Source: Parablautia muri (GTDB lineage: Bacteria > Bacillota > Clostridia > Lachnospirales > Lachnospiraceae). From it: a DNA stretch of 64,000 nt. The notes beneath the pieces are model-generated. The model saw only the letters and a program-made list of their open reading frames with translations, did not search any database and had not been told where the DNA came from. The stretch lies in NCBI RefSeq assembly GCF_009917485.1, contig NZ_QZDT01000002.1, positions 124,001 to 188,000 on the forward strand, given 5' to 3'. Shown piece by piece: positions 26,602 through 35,064 of this stretch (positions within the stretch are counted from its first letter, which is position 1; each line of letters opens with the position of its first letter). The position numbers and the translations under genes were made by a program.

Positions 26602-26700
26602 TTACACTTACACCCTTTCGCATCAATTCCAATTTTTGCCGACAGCCCATAGATTGGGATACAAGCACAAATTTGTTGATTCATATCTTTCGTTTTCAAT

Positions 26701-28059
26701 CTATCCGTTCTTTTTTATTTTTCTATATACAACAAGAAAGCATATCATATGGACAAACGCAGTAAGCGCCCATGAAACCGGATAAGAAATATATAAAGTA
26801 CGCAGGGATCTATTCCATGCAAAAATTGTATATACCCAAATCACCCGAAAAACACAGGCTCCCATAAGGGATACAAACATAGGCATAAGCGCATATCCCA
26901 GCCCCCGTATACTTCCCACCAAAACGTCCATAATACCGCAGATAAAATAAACAAAACAGATAATCTGCATTCTCTGAATACCGTAAGCAATCACCTCAGG
27001 GTCGGAGGAATAAAAACCCAGAATCTGATGGCCAAAGAATAATGCGCCATTTCCCAGAATAAGTCCGATAGCTGTCACAAGTAAAACACATTCCAACAGA
27101 ATTTTCCCAATTCTGTCATACTTCTTTCCTCCCAAATTTTGCCCTGTAAAGCTTACGGCTGTCTGGTGAACGGAGTTCATAGCAGTATACACAAATCCTT
27201 CCACATTACTTCCTGCCGTATTACCGGCCATTGCCACAGAGCCAAAAGAATTGACAGAGGATTGAATCAGCACATTAGAAATAGAAAAAAGAGACCCCTG
27301 TATTCCTGCCGGAAAACCAATTGCCGCTATTTTTCTGAATTTATCCCAATCCATCCGCAATTGTTTGACATTAAGCTTAAAGCATCCATCGCTTTGCATC
27401 AGGCACCTGACGATCAGTGCTGTAGATACGCACTGTGAAAGTACCGTTGCCAGTCCTACTCCCGCTACCCCCAAACGACACTGAATTACAAAAAAAAGAT
27501 TCAGCGCCACATTGATAACACCTGCTATCGTAAGATAAAAGAGCGGTCTCCTTGTGTCCCCTATTGCCCTTAAAATCGCACTTCCAAAACTGAACAATAA
27601 CATAACAGGCATTCCCAAAAAGAAGATACGCATATAAAGCACTGAAAGGTTGATTACATCTTCCGGTGTGTCCATTAAAAGAAGCAGTGGCTTGGCTGTC
27701 ACAACTCCCAGTACCATAAGCATGATACCGCCTACCACGCTGACCAATATAGACGTATGTACCGTCTGGCTCACTTCCTCCTCCTGCTTTGCACCGTAAT
27801 ATCTTGCAACCAATACATTCGCCCCAACCGAGAGGCCAATGAATAAATTAACCAATAAATTTGTAAGAGCTCCCGTAGAGCCAACTGCTGCAAGCGCTTC
27901 ATTTCCTGCAAATCGTCCCACCACAATCACATCCGCCGCATTAAAAAGAAGCTGCAAAATACCAGAAAGCATAAGCGGCAGTGAAAAAAGCATAATCTTA
28001 CCTAACAGAGGTCCATTGCACATATCAATTTCATATGACTTTTGTACTTTATTTTTCAT
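26701..28059 (-). CDS. MATE-family multidrug/Na+ antiporter
   Basis: A 452-residue protein with about 12 membrane segments in two similar halves: the N-terminal motif MLFSLPLMLSGILQLLFNAAD and the second-half match FPAGIQGSLFSISNVLIQS. It belongs to the MATE/NorM-DinF superfamily that exports drugs or metabolites with H+ or Na+. The leader contains a partial copy of the dispersed leader repeat. Confidence 0.92.
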   Translation of the reverse strand: MKNKVQKSYEIDMCNGPLLGKIMLFSLPLMLSGILQLLFNAADVIVVGRFAGNEALAAVGSTGALTNLLVNLFIGLSVGANVLVARYYGAKQEEEVSQTVHTSILVSVVGGIMLMVLGVVTAKPLLLLMDTPEDVINLSVLYMRIFFLGMPVMLLFSFGSAILRAIGDTRRPLFYLTIAGVINVALNLFFVIQCRLGVAGVGLATVLSQCVSTALIVRCLMQSDGCFKLNVKQLRMDWDKFRKIAAIGFPAGIQGSLFSISNVLIQSSVNSFGSVAMAGNTAGSNVEGFVYTAMNSVHQTAVSFTGQNLGGKKYDRIGKILLECVLLVTAIGLILGNGALFFGHQILGFYSSDPEVIAYGIQRMQIICFVYFICGIMDVLVGSIRGLGYALMPMFVSLMGACVFRVIWVYTIFAWNRSLRTLYISYPVSWALTAFVHMICFLVVYRKIKKNG

Positions 28060-28115
28060 TTAAGTTTCCTCATTCCTGCCAGAAGCTTATTGTTTTAAAT
28101 TCAGGCACAAATTTG
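28060..28115 (-). repeat. Leader repeat copy before the MATE gene (partial)
   Basis: On the minus strand: AACAAATTTGTGCCTGAATTT, a spacer, then CTGGCAGGAATGAGGAAAC ahead of the ATG. It matches the TPR-gene leader (ACAAATTTGTGC ... CTGGCAAGAATGGAGGA). The upstream hairpin is replaced by an AT-rich stretch. Confidence 0.5.
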
Positions 28116-28162
28116 TTATATTAAAAATATATTATTCTAAAAACATATTCAGGAAAACTACT

Positions 28163-28687
28163 ATGGCTACAATCATTTTAGACGCCGGACACGGAGGAGC
28201 TGATTTCGGAGCCACTTATAACGGCCGCCAAGAGAAAGACGACAACCTGCGGCTCACCCTTGCAGTTGGCGACATACTAAAAGCTTCTGGTGTCAACGTA
28301 CTTTATACACGAACTGAAGATATTTATGAAGCCCCGCTGGACAAAGCCAGCGAGGGAAATGCCTCTGGCGCCGATTACTTCATCTCCATCCACCGCAATT
28401 CAAGTCCATACCCCAATCAATACTCCGGCGTTGAATCTCTTGTGTACAACCGCTCCGGCACAGCTGCACGCATGGCGGAAAATATCAATCGTCAGTTAGA
28501 AGGGGTAGGCTTTATCAACCAAGGGGTCAACGAGTACCCTACTTTGGCAGTTCTTCACCGTACGAATATGCCTGCCGTGCTGGTAGAAGTAGGTTTCATC
28601 AACACACAACAGGATAACTTGATATTCGATGGACGTTTTCAGGAAACTGCCCAGGCCATTGCCGATGGCATCCTCATGTCTCTTTAA
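28163..28687 (+). CDS. N-acetylmuramoyl-L-alanine amidase (Amidase_3), no signal peptide
   Basis: A 174-residue zinc amidase of the CwlD/AmiC fold. Metal ligands and motifs are visible: ILDAGHGG (His), QEKDDNLRL (Glu), FISIHRNSS (His), and the catalytic Glu in VEVGFI. The protein starts directly at the first strand (MATIILDAGHGG) with no signal peptide or wall-binding domain, so it is cytoplasmic, or released by lysis or by an unconventional route. Ribosome binding site AGGA, 8 nt away. It is monocistronic with its own terminator. Confidence 0.9.
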   Translation: MATIILDAGHGGADFGATYNGRQEKDDNLRLTLAVGDILKASGVNVLYTRTEDIYEAPLDKASEGNASGADYFISIHRNSSPYPNQYSGVESLVYNRSGTAARMAENINRQLEGVGFINQGVNEYPTLAVLHRTNMPAVLVEVGFINTQQDNLIFDGRFQETAQAIADGILMSL

Positions 28688-28692
28688 CCGTT

Positions 28693-28727
28693 GGTAACAG
28701 TTCAGCACATCTGAACTGTTACCTTTT
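28693..28727 (+). terminator. Intrinsic terminator of the amidase gene
   Basis: A perfect 13-bp stem GGTAACAGTTCAG / CTGAACTGTTACC with a 5-nt loop, followed by TTTT. Confidence 0.88.
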
Positions 28728-28812
28728 ACAGTCCCTTTTCATTATTCTCTTATTATTTTCTTTTACAATTTCCTTCTATAAATTTCCCTTTATAGATTTT
28801 CTTTTAAAATTT

Positions 28813-31146
28813 TTATAACTTTTCCTCCAGTTCCTCTAAAGAACCATATCCGTAAAGTAACGCTGTATTTGTCATAATCATCTTAGCAAGATTCTTATCT
28901 TCCCTGCAAAGCTGTGCGATAAAACGCCCATATAAATCCAGAGTTTCATCCGAATAGGTAGAAATCTCTCCTCTTAAATATGTCTCATAGGAAGTATGAA
29001 AGGGTGTATCCTCTGTGGTGTGGATGCTTCGTGCATTCATAGCCGCCTTCGGATAGCTGGCGGCAAATTCTTCCATCCATTCTACCTGAATCTTCACAAT
29101 TTCTTCTATGATTTCTTTTTTAACACTTGGAAGTTTGGGCAGAGAATCCTTAATCTGCGCATATCTTAAAGACGCTGTACTTTCCATCATCCGGGCATAT
29201 TTTTCCGTGATTAAATTCCAGCCTTTATCGTTGGCTCTGTGGAAATCCCTGATATAGCTCTTAAGCATAGGCTCTGTCCAGGTATCATACTGGCTCTTAC
29301 GCATGATAGAAAAAGTATTCCAGTCATCCTGGCAGTCTGCTCTGCCGCCTTCATTATCGACCTTATCAAAGGCCTCCCATTCCAAAGAAACCAATTCATC
29401 CACAAGAGCTGATTTGAATGAATCATCCTTTTTTTCTTTTTCCGGAATACTTCTCAAAATTCTATCCGTATGATTATCCAGATAATTATCCTCCCCACTG
29501 GTAAGTCCCTGCTTTTTCATTTCCGCAATAATAAGCGCCACAATCATTTCAATGGTCTGCGGTATTCTCTCGTCCCCATTCGGGAAATCCACCAATGCAT
29601 CTAAGATGTCCCCAATTTCCGACAAAACCACAAGCCTTTTCATTCCCTTATGCATCCATTTATAAAAAGGAGCATAAGTGCGGTTTAAAAGATAAACCAT
29701 AGCCATAGTATGCCGCATAAACTCCGCAAGTGCAATCGCCGCCGTAACCTTCTCTCCTCTGCCGAACATTCTGGAATAGTTATACTGCCCTGACTGAGCC
29801 ATCAAAGCCGCCTCTCTGGCTATCTTCTTGATTCTTACCTCCTCAGGATAATAAGCAAGTATTCCCTTTCTGATTCTCGAAAATTCCCCCAAATCATCCC
29901 GAAATACTTTTCCATTTACCGCTGTTGCAAGCCTGTAATCCTCCAAAAACAGCCACTGATTTTGCGTAGTTGGCACATCTCTAAGTCCAATCAGATTCTC
30001 ATAAAAATCACCAATCCGAAATACCCCCACCCTCTTTTGTGCCTTTACGGTAGTAAAGCGGGTGATGCCCATATAGGTGGACGGAAGTTCCTCATAGGCC
30101 TTTTGCAATTCTTCCCCAATCTCGTCATAAACCGGCTCCGTCAGCCACATGCAAAAACCTGGTCCAAAATCATGATCCCTTGAAACCTGATCGTCAAACC
30201 CAAAGCACTCTGAGCCCTCTCCTACAAGTCCAACCGCTATGACCTTCTCATATTCCGGAAATTTCTGACGAATCATGGGTTTTCCGTATTCTTCATAAAA
30301 AGCCTGGCATAACTCCATACCGCTTGAAAACTGTCTGTTTTTTACCGGCAAATTTTGTAACTTTTCCGTAACAGCATTCAGGTTCTGCAAGGTTATTTCA
30401 TATGCCTTGCTTCTTCCCACATTGCGCTCTATTTCCTTTAATGCCAATTTATAATATCGGGCGGATTCCTCCAAGTTCCCCGCCATATACTGCGCCTCTC
30501 CCATAGCAGAAAGTGCTCCGCTATAATGGTAGTCCTTATCCTCATCCATCTCAAATATAGAGAATGCTTTATTTAAGTTTTCAATTGCCTCTTCGTATCG
30601 ACCAAGCTTCAACTGTGAAGCTGCCAGATTAGTATGTGTTACTGCCACTTCAATCCTGGCCTCACTGTACATGACTGCAATTCCAAGGGCACGCTCCAAG
30701 CAATCGCAGGCGCTTTCATAATCACCCATCTCCTGAAATAAAAGACTCATATTATTGTATAAACTGGCATACCTGAAATCCGTAGCTGTAAGCTTTTTTT
30801 CGTAAATTTCGTTTACTTCCTGAAAATATACCATAGATTCCCGCAAAAGTCCTGCCGCCCTGCATGCATTGGCCACATTAAGCAGCGTTGTTGCGTAAGC
30901 CACACTCCCCTTTAAGCCTGCATCCTCCATCAAAAGCAATACTTGTCTGCAGCAGGAAATTGATTTTTCGGCCTCGCCCGTTTCCCGATAATGGCCTATC
31001 ATCTCGTTTAAAAGCGTAATAAGGGATGCCATATCTCCCTCCGCCACCGCCTCATCTATCCGTTCAAGTAAAAAATTCTCCACTTGATCTACTTTGTGCT
31101 GGGCAAACAGTTCATCTAGTTGTGCCAAAATTTGTTCAATTATCAT
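28813..31146 (-). CDS. TPR-DUF4037-DUF4125 three-domain protein
   Basis: A 777-residue soluble protein. Residues about 1-260 form TPR helices (RYASLYNNMSLLFQEMGDY, THTNLAASQLKLGRYEEA). Residues about 295-560 match DUF4037, a nucleotidyltransferase-like domain: GEGSECFG at 309-316 and acidic residues D318, D319, D324 and D326 (DDQVSRDHDFG). Residues about 570-777 match DUF4125 (LEWEAFDKVDNEGGRADCQDD). The combination suggests a TPR-recruited nucleotidyl-transferring enzyme of unknown target. Ribosome binding site GGAGG lies within the dispersed leader repeat; promoter near 31448-31475. Confidence 0.82.
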   Translation of the reverse strand: MIIEQILAQLDELFAQHKVDQVENFLLERIDEAVAEGDMASLITLLNEMIGHYRETGEAEKSISCCRQVLLLMEDAGLKGSVAYATTLLNVANACRAAGLLRESMVYFQEVNEIYEKKLTATDFRYASLYNNMSLLFQEMGDYESACDCLERALGIAVMYSEARIEVAVTHTNLAASQLKLGRYEEAIENLNKAFSIFEMDEDKDYHYSGALSAMGEAQYMAGNLEESARYYKLALKEIERNVGRSKAYEITLQNLNAVTEKLQNLPVKNRQFSSGMELCQAFYEEYGKPMIRQKFPEYEKVIAVGLVGEGSECFGFDDQVSRDHDFGPGFCMWLTEPVYDEIGEELQKAYEELPSTYMGITRFTTVKAQKRVGVFRIGDFYENLIGLRDVPTTQNQWLFLEDYRLATAVNGKVFRDDLGEFSRIRKGILAYYPEEVRIKKIAREAALMAQSGQYNYSRMFGRGEKVTAAIALAEFMRHTMAMVYLLNRTYAPFYKWMHKGMKRLVVLSEIGDILDALVDFPNGDERIPQTIEMIVALIIAEMKKQGLTSGEDNYLDNHTDRILRSIPEKEKKDDSFKSALVDELVSLEWEAFDKVDNEGGRADCQDDWNTFSIMRKSQYDTWTEPMLKSYIRDFHRANDKGWNLITEKYARMMESTASLRYAQIKDSLPKLPSVKKEIIEEIVKIQVEWMEEFAASYPKAAMNARSIHTTEDTPFHTSYETYLRGEISTYSDETLDLYGRFIAQLCREDKNLAKMIMTNTALLYGYGSLEELEEKL

Positions 31147-31227
31147 ATTAATCCTCCATTCTTGCCAGTGCCCTCAAATTTGGGCGAAAGCACAAATTTG
31201 TAGTGTGAAAAATTTATTTTTCACACT
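31147..31227 (-). repeat. Leader repeat, best copy (before the TPR gene)
   Basis: On the minus strand: perfect hairpin AGTGTGAAAAA/TTTTTCACACT (31202-31227), then ACAAATTTGTGC, TTTCGCCCAAATTTG, and CTGGCAAGAATGGAGGATT, which supplies the ribosome binding site. The same parts in the same order precede era and glyS. Confidence 0.75.
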
Positions 31228-31230
31228 AAT

Positions 31231-31306
31231 CCCCATGCATATCGCAAGCCTGCTTGCGATACTGCTTAAATAGAAGATTGATAAAATCAGCCGTCAGGAT
31301 GATTTT
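31231..31306. other. Leader hairpins of the TPR gene
   Basis: A perfect 10-bp stem TATCGCAAGC/GCTTGCGATA with a 2-nt loop and a 7-bp stem AAAATCA/TGATTTT lie in the 5' leader of the TPR gene, between a short leader frame and the leader repeat. Confidence 0.5.
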
Positions 31307-31384
31307 TCAATCTACTTCTCCATATTTCCAATAACCTATAAATTTGCCTTGCCAAAATTTCCGGAAATTTATTTCTTCTTTCAT
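31307..31384 (-). other. Possible 25-codon leader ORF
   Basis: ATG at 31384 (AGGG five nt upstream) to TGA at 31307 encodes MKEEINFRKFWQGKFIGYWK and five more residues. It lies in the transcribed leader of the TPR gene and overlaps a diverged copy of the leader repeat (TTGGAAATATGGAG), so it may be a by-product of that repeat rather than a gene. Confidence 0.25.
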
Positions 31385-31447
31385 AAAATCCCTATTTGGA
31401 AAATCCCGCAAAATCAGGCGCAAATACAAATTCGTCTGTTCAATAAT

Positions 31448-31475
31448 ATTATACTGCATCCTGCATAATTTTCAA
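31448..31475 (-). promoter_or_regulatory. Promoter for the TPR gene
   Basis: TTGAAA (31475-31470), a 16-nt spacer and TATAAT (31453-31448) on the minus strand. The start point near 31441 would give a leader of about 295 nt. Confidence 0.65.
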
Positions 31476-31484
31476 GCGCACCCA

Positions 31485-31550
31485 CACGGAAATCAATTTT
31501 CAAAGTTACTGTGTGCCTGCACACAGTAACTTTGAAAATTGATTTCCGTG
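31485..31550. repeat. Perfect 66-bp palindrome
   Basis: Arms of 32 nt each (31485-31516 and 31519-31550) are exactly complementary around a CT centre: CACGGAAATCAATTTTCAA and continuing to CTGTGTGC. It lies between the divergent TPR and DUF4474 genes, close to the TPR promoter. A diverged relative is at 23455-23528. Confidence 0.9.
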
Positions 31551-31611
31551 GCACACCCAAGAGACCTTTTTACATATTATATACTAAAATATTACCGTAG
31601 GATCTATTTTT

Positions 31612-32526
31612 ATGTACTTTTCTATTATCATCATTATTTTTGCCTTGTTGCTGGTCATAGTATGTTCTACTTGTCGTAAGCGATGGGCTGTCAAGAAGGT
31701 CTGCTCCATGACCGCAACTGAAAAATGTGAACTATTAAATTCCCTTATAGAACCTCTGGGATATTGTTATGACCCATGTCAGGACATTATCTCTTCAAGA
31801 AATGATGCCTGGCAGCGTCACGCTGGCTATACTGCACTATACGACCATGCAGCCTCTCATTTCAACATGGTATTCGACAGTTTGCCGGTTTATTTTCCTT
31901 ACCGGAATCGAACCTGGCTGATAGAATTCTGGAAAGGCCAATACGGCATCAACACCGGCGCCGAAATAGGCATCTATTATGCAAATGAAATTGTTTCTGA
32001 GGATGCACTGCCCTTCGCGAAGTTCGATGCGGTAGACGATCAGGATATGCTCCCTCTTTCCTTTTGTCTTATAAAACAAAATAAAACCTTAGCTACCGTT
32101 TCAAAAAAAACCTGGTGGCTTACCGCCTTTTGTATGGGTATCTTTTCAAATCCCCATGAGCTGTCCCAAAACATTTCCATTCACTTTCCTGATTGCGAGA
32201 TGCTTTACAGCTTTCTAAATTCTCTGTATCAAACTGGTATTTCAAAACAATTTGTTAAAATCTGCGGCAACGAAATCTGCATCCATCTTAAAGACAGTCC
32301 AAGCCGGCATTACAGCTTCTTCGCACGCTTAATTCGGAAATGGGCCCAATTTACAAATCGCATTTGCTGTCATATCTATCTACTTGTAACACATTATTTT
32401 TCATCCACCATCGACCGACTTCTTTACCTATATTATCTACTTCCTTTTGCTTTCCGCAGAATGTTGAAATTACGCAGCTACTATAAATACAAGGAGCCTA
32501 AAACCCGGTGTCACAAATCCTGCTGA
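31612..32526 (+). CDS. DUF4474 membrane-anchored protein
   Basis: A 304-residue protein with one N-terminal membrane segment (FSIIIIIFALLLVIVCS) and the DUF4474 core: LIEPLGYCYDPCQDIISSR, DAWQRHAGYTALYDHAA and TWLIEFWKGQYGINTGAEIG. The C-terminal 70 residues are basic and aromatic. The family's function is unknown. The metallophosphoesterase gene follows 89 nt downstream and is probably co-transcribed. Confidence 0.83.
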   Translation: MYFSIIIIIFALLLVIVCSTCRKRWAVKKVCSMTATEKCELLNSLIEPLGYCYDPCQDIISSRNDAWQRHAGYTALYDHAASHFNMVFDSLPVYFPYRNRTWLIEFWKGQYGINTGAEIGIYYANEIVSEDALPFAKFDAVDDQDMLPLSFCLIKQNKTLATVSKKTWWLTAFCMGIFSNPHELSQNISIHFPDCEMLYSFLNSLYQTGISKQFVKICGNEICIHLKDSPSRHYSFFARLIRKWAQFTNRICCHIYLLVTHYFSSTIDRLLYLYYLLPFAFRRMLKLRSYYKYKEPKTRCHKSC

Positions 32527-32614
32527 ATGCAACGCAGACTTTAAGATTCCGCCGCAGCTCCTTTGAGTATGCCCTGCTGGCAGACTCGCGTAAACGTTTC
32601 AAAATGGAGGAAAA

Positions 32615-33502
32615 ATGAGTTATCAATCAAGACTTAAGCGGGCATTTGAAAATGCGCCTGTTCTTCCACTAAATAAGTGCAGCCGCTATGTCATCATAAG
32701 TGATTGCCACAGAGGGAACGGAACCTCCAATGACAATTTCCTGAAAAACCAAAATCTGTATTTCACAGCTCTTAACCATTACTATGCCCATGGATTTACC
32801 TATATTGAACTTGGTGATGGGGATGAACTATGGGAAAACAGAAAAATGAGTCAAATCATTGAAATCCATAATAATATCTTCTGGCTTCTTTCTTTATTCT
32901 ACAAGGAAAACCGGCTCTACATGCTCTACGGAAATCATGATATGGAAAAGAAAAAGAAAGGCTATGGCAATTTGGCCTGTTCTTCTTACTTCTGTACCCA
33001 GACCCAGCATATGCAGCCTTTATTCCCCGGCCTTATTTTTTACGAAGGGATTATTCTGGAAAATACCTGTTATCATTATCAGCTTTTTCTCACCCATGGT
33101 CATCAGGCGGATCTTCTAAACTCCACATTCTGGAAACTGGCCAGATTTCTTGTCAGATATTTTTGGAAACCTTTAGAGCATTTTGGAGTTTTAGATCCCA
33201 CCAGCGCTGCCAAGAACTATACCCATAAAGATAAAATTGAAAAAAGACTGAGCAACTACGCCGAAGATATGCATCAAACTTTGATTACCGGCCATACGCA
33301 CAGACCACGCCTGGATCTGGCCTCCCCATATTATATCAATACCGGCAGCTGTGTACATCCCCGGTGTATCACCTGCCTGGAAATTGAACACGGGGAAATT
33401 ACTCTGGTCAAATGGACCATATCCGTAAAAAAAGACAGGACGCTTTATGTTGCAAGGGAAATTCTCTCCCGTATTACGGAACAATTTATTCCCTGTGCAT
33501 AA
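32615..33502 (+). CDS. Calcineurin-like metallophosphoesterase
   Basis: A 295-residue enzyme. The dimetal motifs are visible in order: VIISDCHRG (D-x-H), ELGDGDELWE (GD), LYGNHD (GNHD), FLTHGHQ and ITGHTHRP (GHTH). No signal peptide is seen. The layout is close to LpxH/UDP-diacylglucosamine hydrolases, but this lineage makes no lipid A, so the substrate is unknown. Ribosome binding site GGAGG five nt from the ATG. Confidence 0.88.
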   Translation: MSYQSRLKRAFENAPVLPLNKCSRYVIISDCHRGNGTSNDNFLKNQNLYFTALNHYYAHGFTYIELGDGDELWENRKMSQIIEIHNNIFWLLSLFYKENRLYMLYGNHDMEKKKKGYGNLACSSYFCTQTQHMQPLFPGLIFYEGIILENTCYHYQLFLTHGHQADLLNSTFWKLARFLVRYFWKPLEHFGVLDPTSAAKNYTHKDKIEKRLSNYAEDMHQTLITGHTHRPRLDLASPYYINTGSCVHPRCITCLEIEHGEITLVKWTISVKKDRTLYVAREILSRITEQFIPCA

Positions 33503-33542
33503 TCAATAAAATAGATGATAGACCGCTTACTGTAATAAACAA

Positions 33543-33563
33543 GGCAGAGCCTAACGCTCTGCC
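33543..33563 (-). terminator. Terminator of the decarboxylase operon
   Basis: GGCAGAGC (33543-33550) pairs with GCTCTGCC (33556-33563) over 5 nt. The minus strand continues TTGTTTATT. It may also slow transcription from the plus-strand phosphoesterase gene. Confidence 0.7.
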
Positions 33564-33604
33564 CGGTCTTAACATATGAATATTTACGAACTCTCCAATA
33601 GAAA

Positions 33605-35032
33605 TTATACAGGATATGCTGCATTCTTTGTATCTGCCTGTGTCATATCCACTTTTTCCTGCTGTGCCTGACGATATTTAAAGAAGTCGGTTGCAACCTG
33701 AGGGAACAATGCATAGGACAGTACGTCTTCATCCTGCTGTTTCCATTCCTTCATCTCTGCCTCTAACTTATCCATCTCGTTTTCAATCAGATCCGCAGGA
33801 CGACAGGTAATTCTCTTCTCGCCAGGGATAACCTTATCGATAACTTCCTGGCTCATAGGCTTAACGGTCTGACCATATTCGCCGCGCAGAACTGCCTTCG
33901 TCTCCTTGGTAGCCATCTTATATCTCTCGCCCATAAGTACATTAAATACTGCCTGTGTACCTACAATCTGTGAAGAAGGCGTAACAAGCGGCGGCTCTCC
34001 TAAATCCTTTCTTACCTGAGGGATTTCCTTAAGCACGTCATAATACTTATCTTCCGCATTCTGCTCCTTCAGCTGGCTCACCATGTTGGAAAGCATACCG
34101 CCGGGTACCTGATACAGCAATGTCTTGATATCAACGCCCATGACCTTAGGATTAAGAAGTCCGCTGGCTAAGCATTCATCTCTGTAAGGTCTGAAGTAAT
34201 CAGCAATTTCAGATAAAAGATTCTGATCATAACCCGTATCATAAGGTGTTCCCTTGAAGGTTTCTACCATAACTTCAGTTGCAGGCTGTGAAGTACCCAT
34301 AGCAAAAGGAGAAATTGCGCAGTCAATTACGTCCACGCCGGCCTCTACTGCCTTCATGTATGTCATGCTGGCTACACCTGATGTATAGTGTGTATGAAGC
34401 TGGATAGGAAGTTTGGATGCTGATTTCATAGCAGCAATCATCTCGGATGCCTTGTAAGGAACAAGAAGACCTGCCATATCCTTAATGCAGATAGAATCAG
34501 CGCCCATTTCCTCGATCTTCTTCGCCATATCCATCCAGTATTCCATTGTGTAAGCATCTCCTAATGTATAGGAGAGAGCAACCTGTGCATGGCCTCTGCC
34601 CTCGCGCGCTTTCACTTTATTTGTAGCGTTAACTGCCGCCTGTAAGTTTCTCAGGTCATTTAAGCAGTCAAAAATTCGGATAATATCAATACCGTTTGCA
34701 ATTGATTTCTCAACAAAGTTATCTACCACGTCATCTGCATAAGGTCTGTAACCTAAAATATTCTGACCTCTAAAGAGCATCTGAAGCTTTGTGTTTTTAA
34801 ATCCATCTCTTAACTTTCTAAGTCTGTCCCATGGATCTTCCTTTAAGAAACGAAGGGACGCATCAAATGTAGCGCCGCCCCAGCACTCAACCGCATGGTA
34901 ACCAACTTTATCCATTTTTTCAACGATTGGGAGCATCATCTCAGTAGGCATTCTTGTTGCAATCAGAGACTGGTGCGCATCACGGAGAACTGTTTCCATA
35001 ATGCCAATCGGTTTTTTAGCCTGTTCTGCCAT
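33605..35032 (-). CDS. oadA: Oxaloacetate decarboxylase/pyruvate carboxyltransferase alpha-type subunit
   Basis: A 475-residue carboxyltransferase of the OadA/PycB/transcarboxylase-5S family. The TIM barrel shows METVLRDAHQSLIATRMPTE, WGGATFDASLRF, LFRGQNILGYRPY, the carbamylatable Lys region ICIKDMAGL and the metal-binding QLHTHYTSG. The usual C-terminal biotinyl domain is missing; a separate biotin carrier is encoded upstream in the operon. It moves carboxyl between oxaloacetate/pyruvate and biotin. AAGGAGG precedes the ATG. The gap to oadB holds an inserted element. Confidence 0.92.
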   Translation of the reverse strand: MAEQAKKPIGIMETVLRDAHQSLIATRMPTEMMLPIVEKMDKVGYHAVECWGGATFDASLRFLKEDPWDRLRKLRDGFKNTKLQMLFRGQNILGYRPYADDVVDNFVEKSIANGIDIIRIFDCLNDLRNLQAAVNATNKVKAREGRGHAQVALSYTLGDAYTMEYWMDMAKKIEEMGADSICIKDMAGLLVPYKASEMIAAMKSASKLPIQLHTHYTSGVASMTYMKAVEAGVDVIDCAISPFAMGTSQPATEVMVETFKGTPYDTGYDQNLLSEIADYFRPYRDECLASGLLNPKVMGVDIKTLLYQVPGGMLSNMVSQLKEQNAEDKYYDVLKEIPQVRKDLGEPPLVTPSSQIVGTQAVFNVLMGERYKMATKETKAVLRGEYGQTVKPMSQEVIDKVIPGEKRITCRPADLIENEMDKLEAEMKEWKQQDEDVLSYALFPQVATDFFKYRQAQQEKVDMTQADTKNAAYPV

Positions 35033-35064
35033 TTCTATTTCCTCCTTAAATTATTCACAATCTA

